From contig JAZARR010000119.1 of assembly GCA_037389465.1 (NCBI GenBank), positions 1 through 64,000 of the forward strand: DNA of 64,000 nucleotides. Reading direction: 5' to 3'. This document shows positions 63,346 through 64,000 of the stretch, piece after piece. The position numbers were made by a program, and so were the translations under genes. The notes under the pieces are model-generated. The model did not search any database. It saw only the letters and a program-made list of their open reading frames with translations, and was not told where the DNA came from. Position 1 is the first letter of the stretch; each line of letters starts with the position of its first letter. This DNA comes from Baylisascaris procyonis. Its lineage: Eukaryota > Nematoda > Chromadorea > Rhabditida > Ascarididae.

Positions 63346-64000
63346 AAAAAAATTTTTTAATCAATAAATAAAAATAAATAAACAAATAATACCAAATAGA
63401 ACCAACAATAGGAAGACAAATGAAACCTGATTCATTATACCACATATAAGAGATAGAATTTCAGGTTTATTTCTGTTCAAAGTTATAACAGCAACGATAA
63501 ATAACTGCATTCAAACAAATGCGATAAAGTGAAGGCTCATTGATGAGTAAAAAACAACATCCAAAATGAGGACCTGAACTTGTGACCTAACGTTCGGTGT
63601 CAAGCTCAAGCACATGAATAACATTTACAATCCTCTTTTCTTAAAGCAAAGATACATCGGGCAATGAGAAGGAAATGACCTGCTGATATATAATCTCAAT
63701 GACAATGATATATCTGGAAAAAAATTATACATACTCAACAACAGAGAGGTATACATAGATATATGAACATTTAAACATCGCATAATTCACAATTGCGCAC
63801 AGCCAAGATTTTCAATTAAGGGGAACATAAACCTCGATAGCATAGAGCATTACCGGAAAAATTCTGCAATTTTTTAGTGAAAAATAAAAAAATACTTCAT
63901 TAATATAGACAAAAATTTGCAGAAATAAAATTTTTTTTGAGTAAAATAATACCTTCACACGTTTAAATAAATAACCCAAATATAAACATAAACAATCTAA

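Overview
The window reads as nuclear DNA of a nematode, probably a parasite with a large, intron-rich genome. It is AT-rich (about one third G+C by eye). Introns are long, exons are short (about 45-200 nt), and 3' splice sites mostly follow the nematode TTTCAG type. The best-supported protein is nearly identical to C. elegans SUMO over its core. A mitochondrial cytochrome b insertion carries the T-rich strand and the TGA=Trp, AGG=Ser codon use of nematode mtDNA. Most long ORFs here are chance, repeat or antisense reading frames; the genes had to be assembled from exons.

All genes found lie on the minus strand, so they run from right to left. (1) 58.8-57.2 kb: a complete three-exon SUMO gene (smo-1). 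(2) 55.8-50.3 kb: a complete five-exon gene for a mitochondrial ribosomal protein of the S18 family (MRPS18A-like), with a probable GC-AG first intron. (3) 48.6-45.2 kb: three phase-compatible exons of an unrecognised gene. (4) 41.7-31.0 kb: a decayed calpain-family gene, recognisable from catalytic-domain motifs in successive exons but broken by TGA/TAG codons at conserved positions and by a frameshift. (5) 24-1 kb: isolated candidate exons with good splice sites that I could not join confidently. One at 5.5-5.7 kb contains an EF-hand-like loop and an in-frame TGA.

The window is rich in duplicated and mobile DNA. A degraded partial copy of the SUMO locus lies at 10.8-12.5 kb, in the same orientation as the parent and about 47 kb away; it keeps a broken piece of SUMO exon 1. 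The parts flanking that exon belong to dispersed repeat families (R1 at 6.0, 11.5, 46.3 and 59.3 kb; R3 at 6.1, 48.0 and 60.6 kb). Family R4 is at 0.2-0.9 and 17.5-18.1 kb. A near full-length cytochrome b NUMT occupies 15.5-16.7 kb and ends at a 17-bp-arm hairpin.

Tandem arrays are prominent. A 57-bp minisatellite (32.3-33.5 kb) lies in a calpain intron, and its plus-strand translation is a repeated retrotransposon-tail-like GRPKRRWDD peptide. A 22-bp satellite with a roughly 390-405-bp higher-order period occupies 62.0-63.35 kb. Several short arrays and a TA microsatellite are also present. Large stretches between these features are AT-rich and show nothing I can support. I recognised no rRNA gene, intact tRNA gene, CRISPR array or prokaryotic feature.
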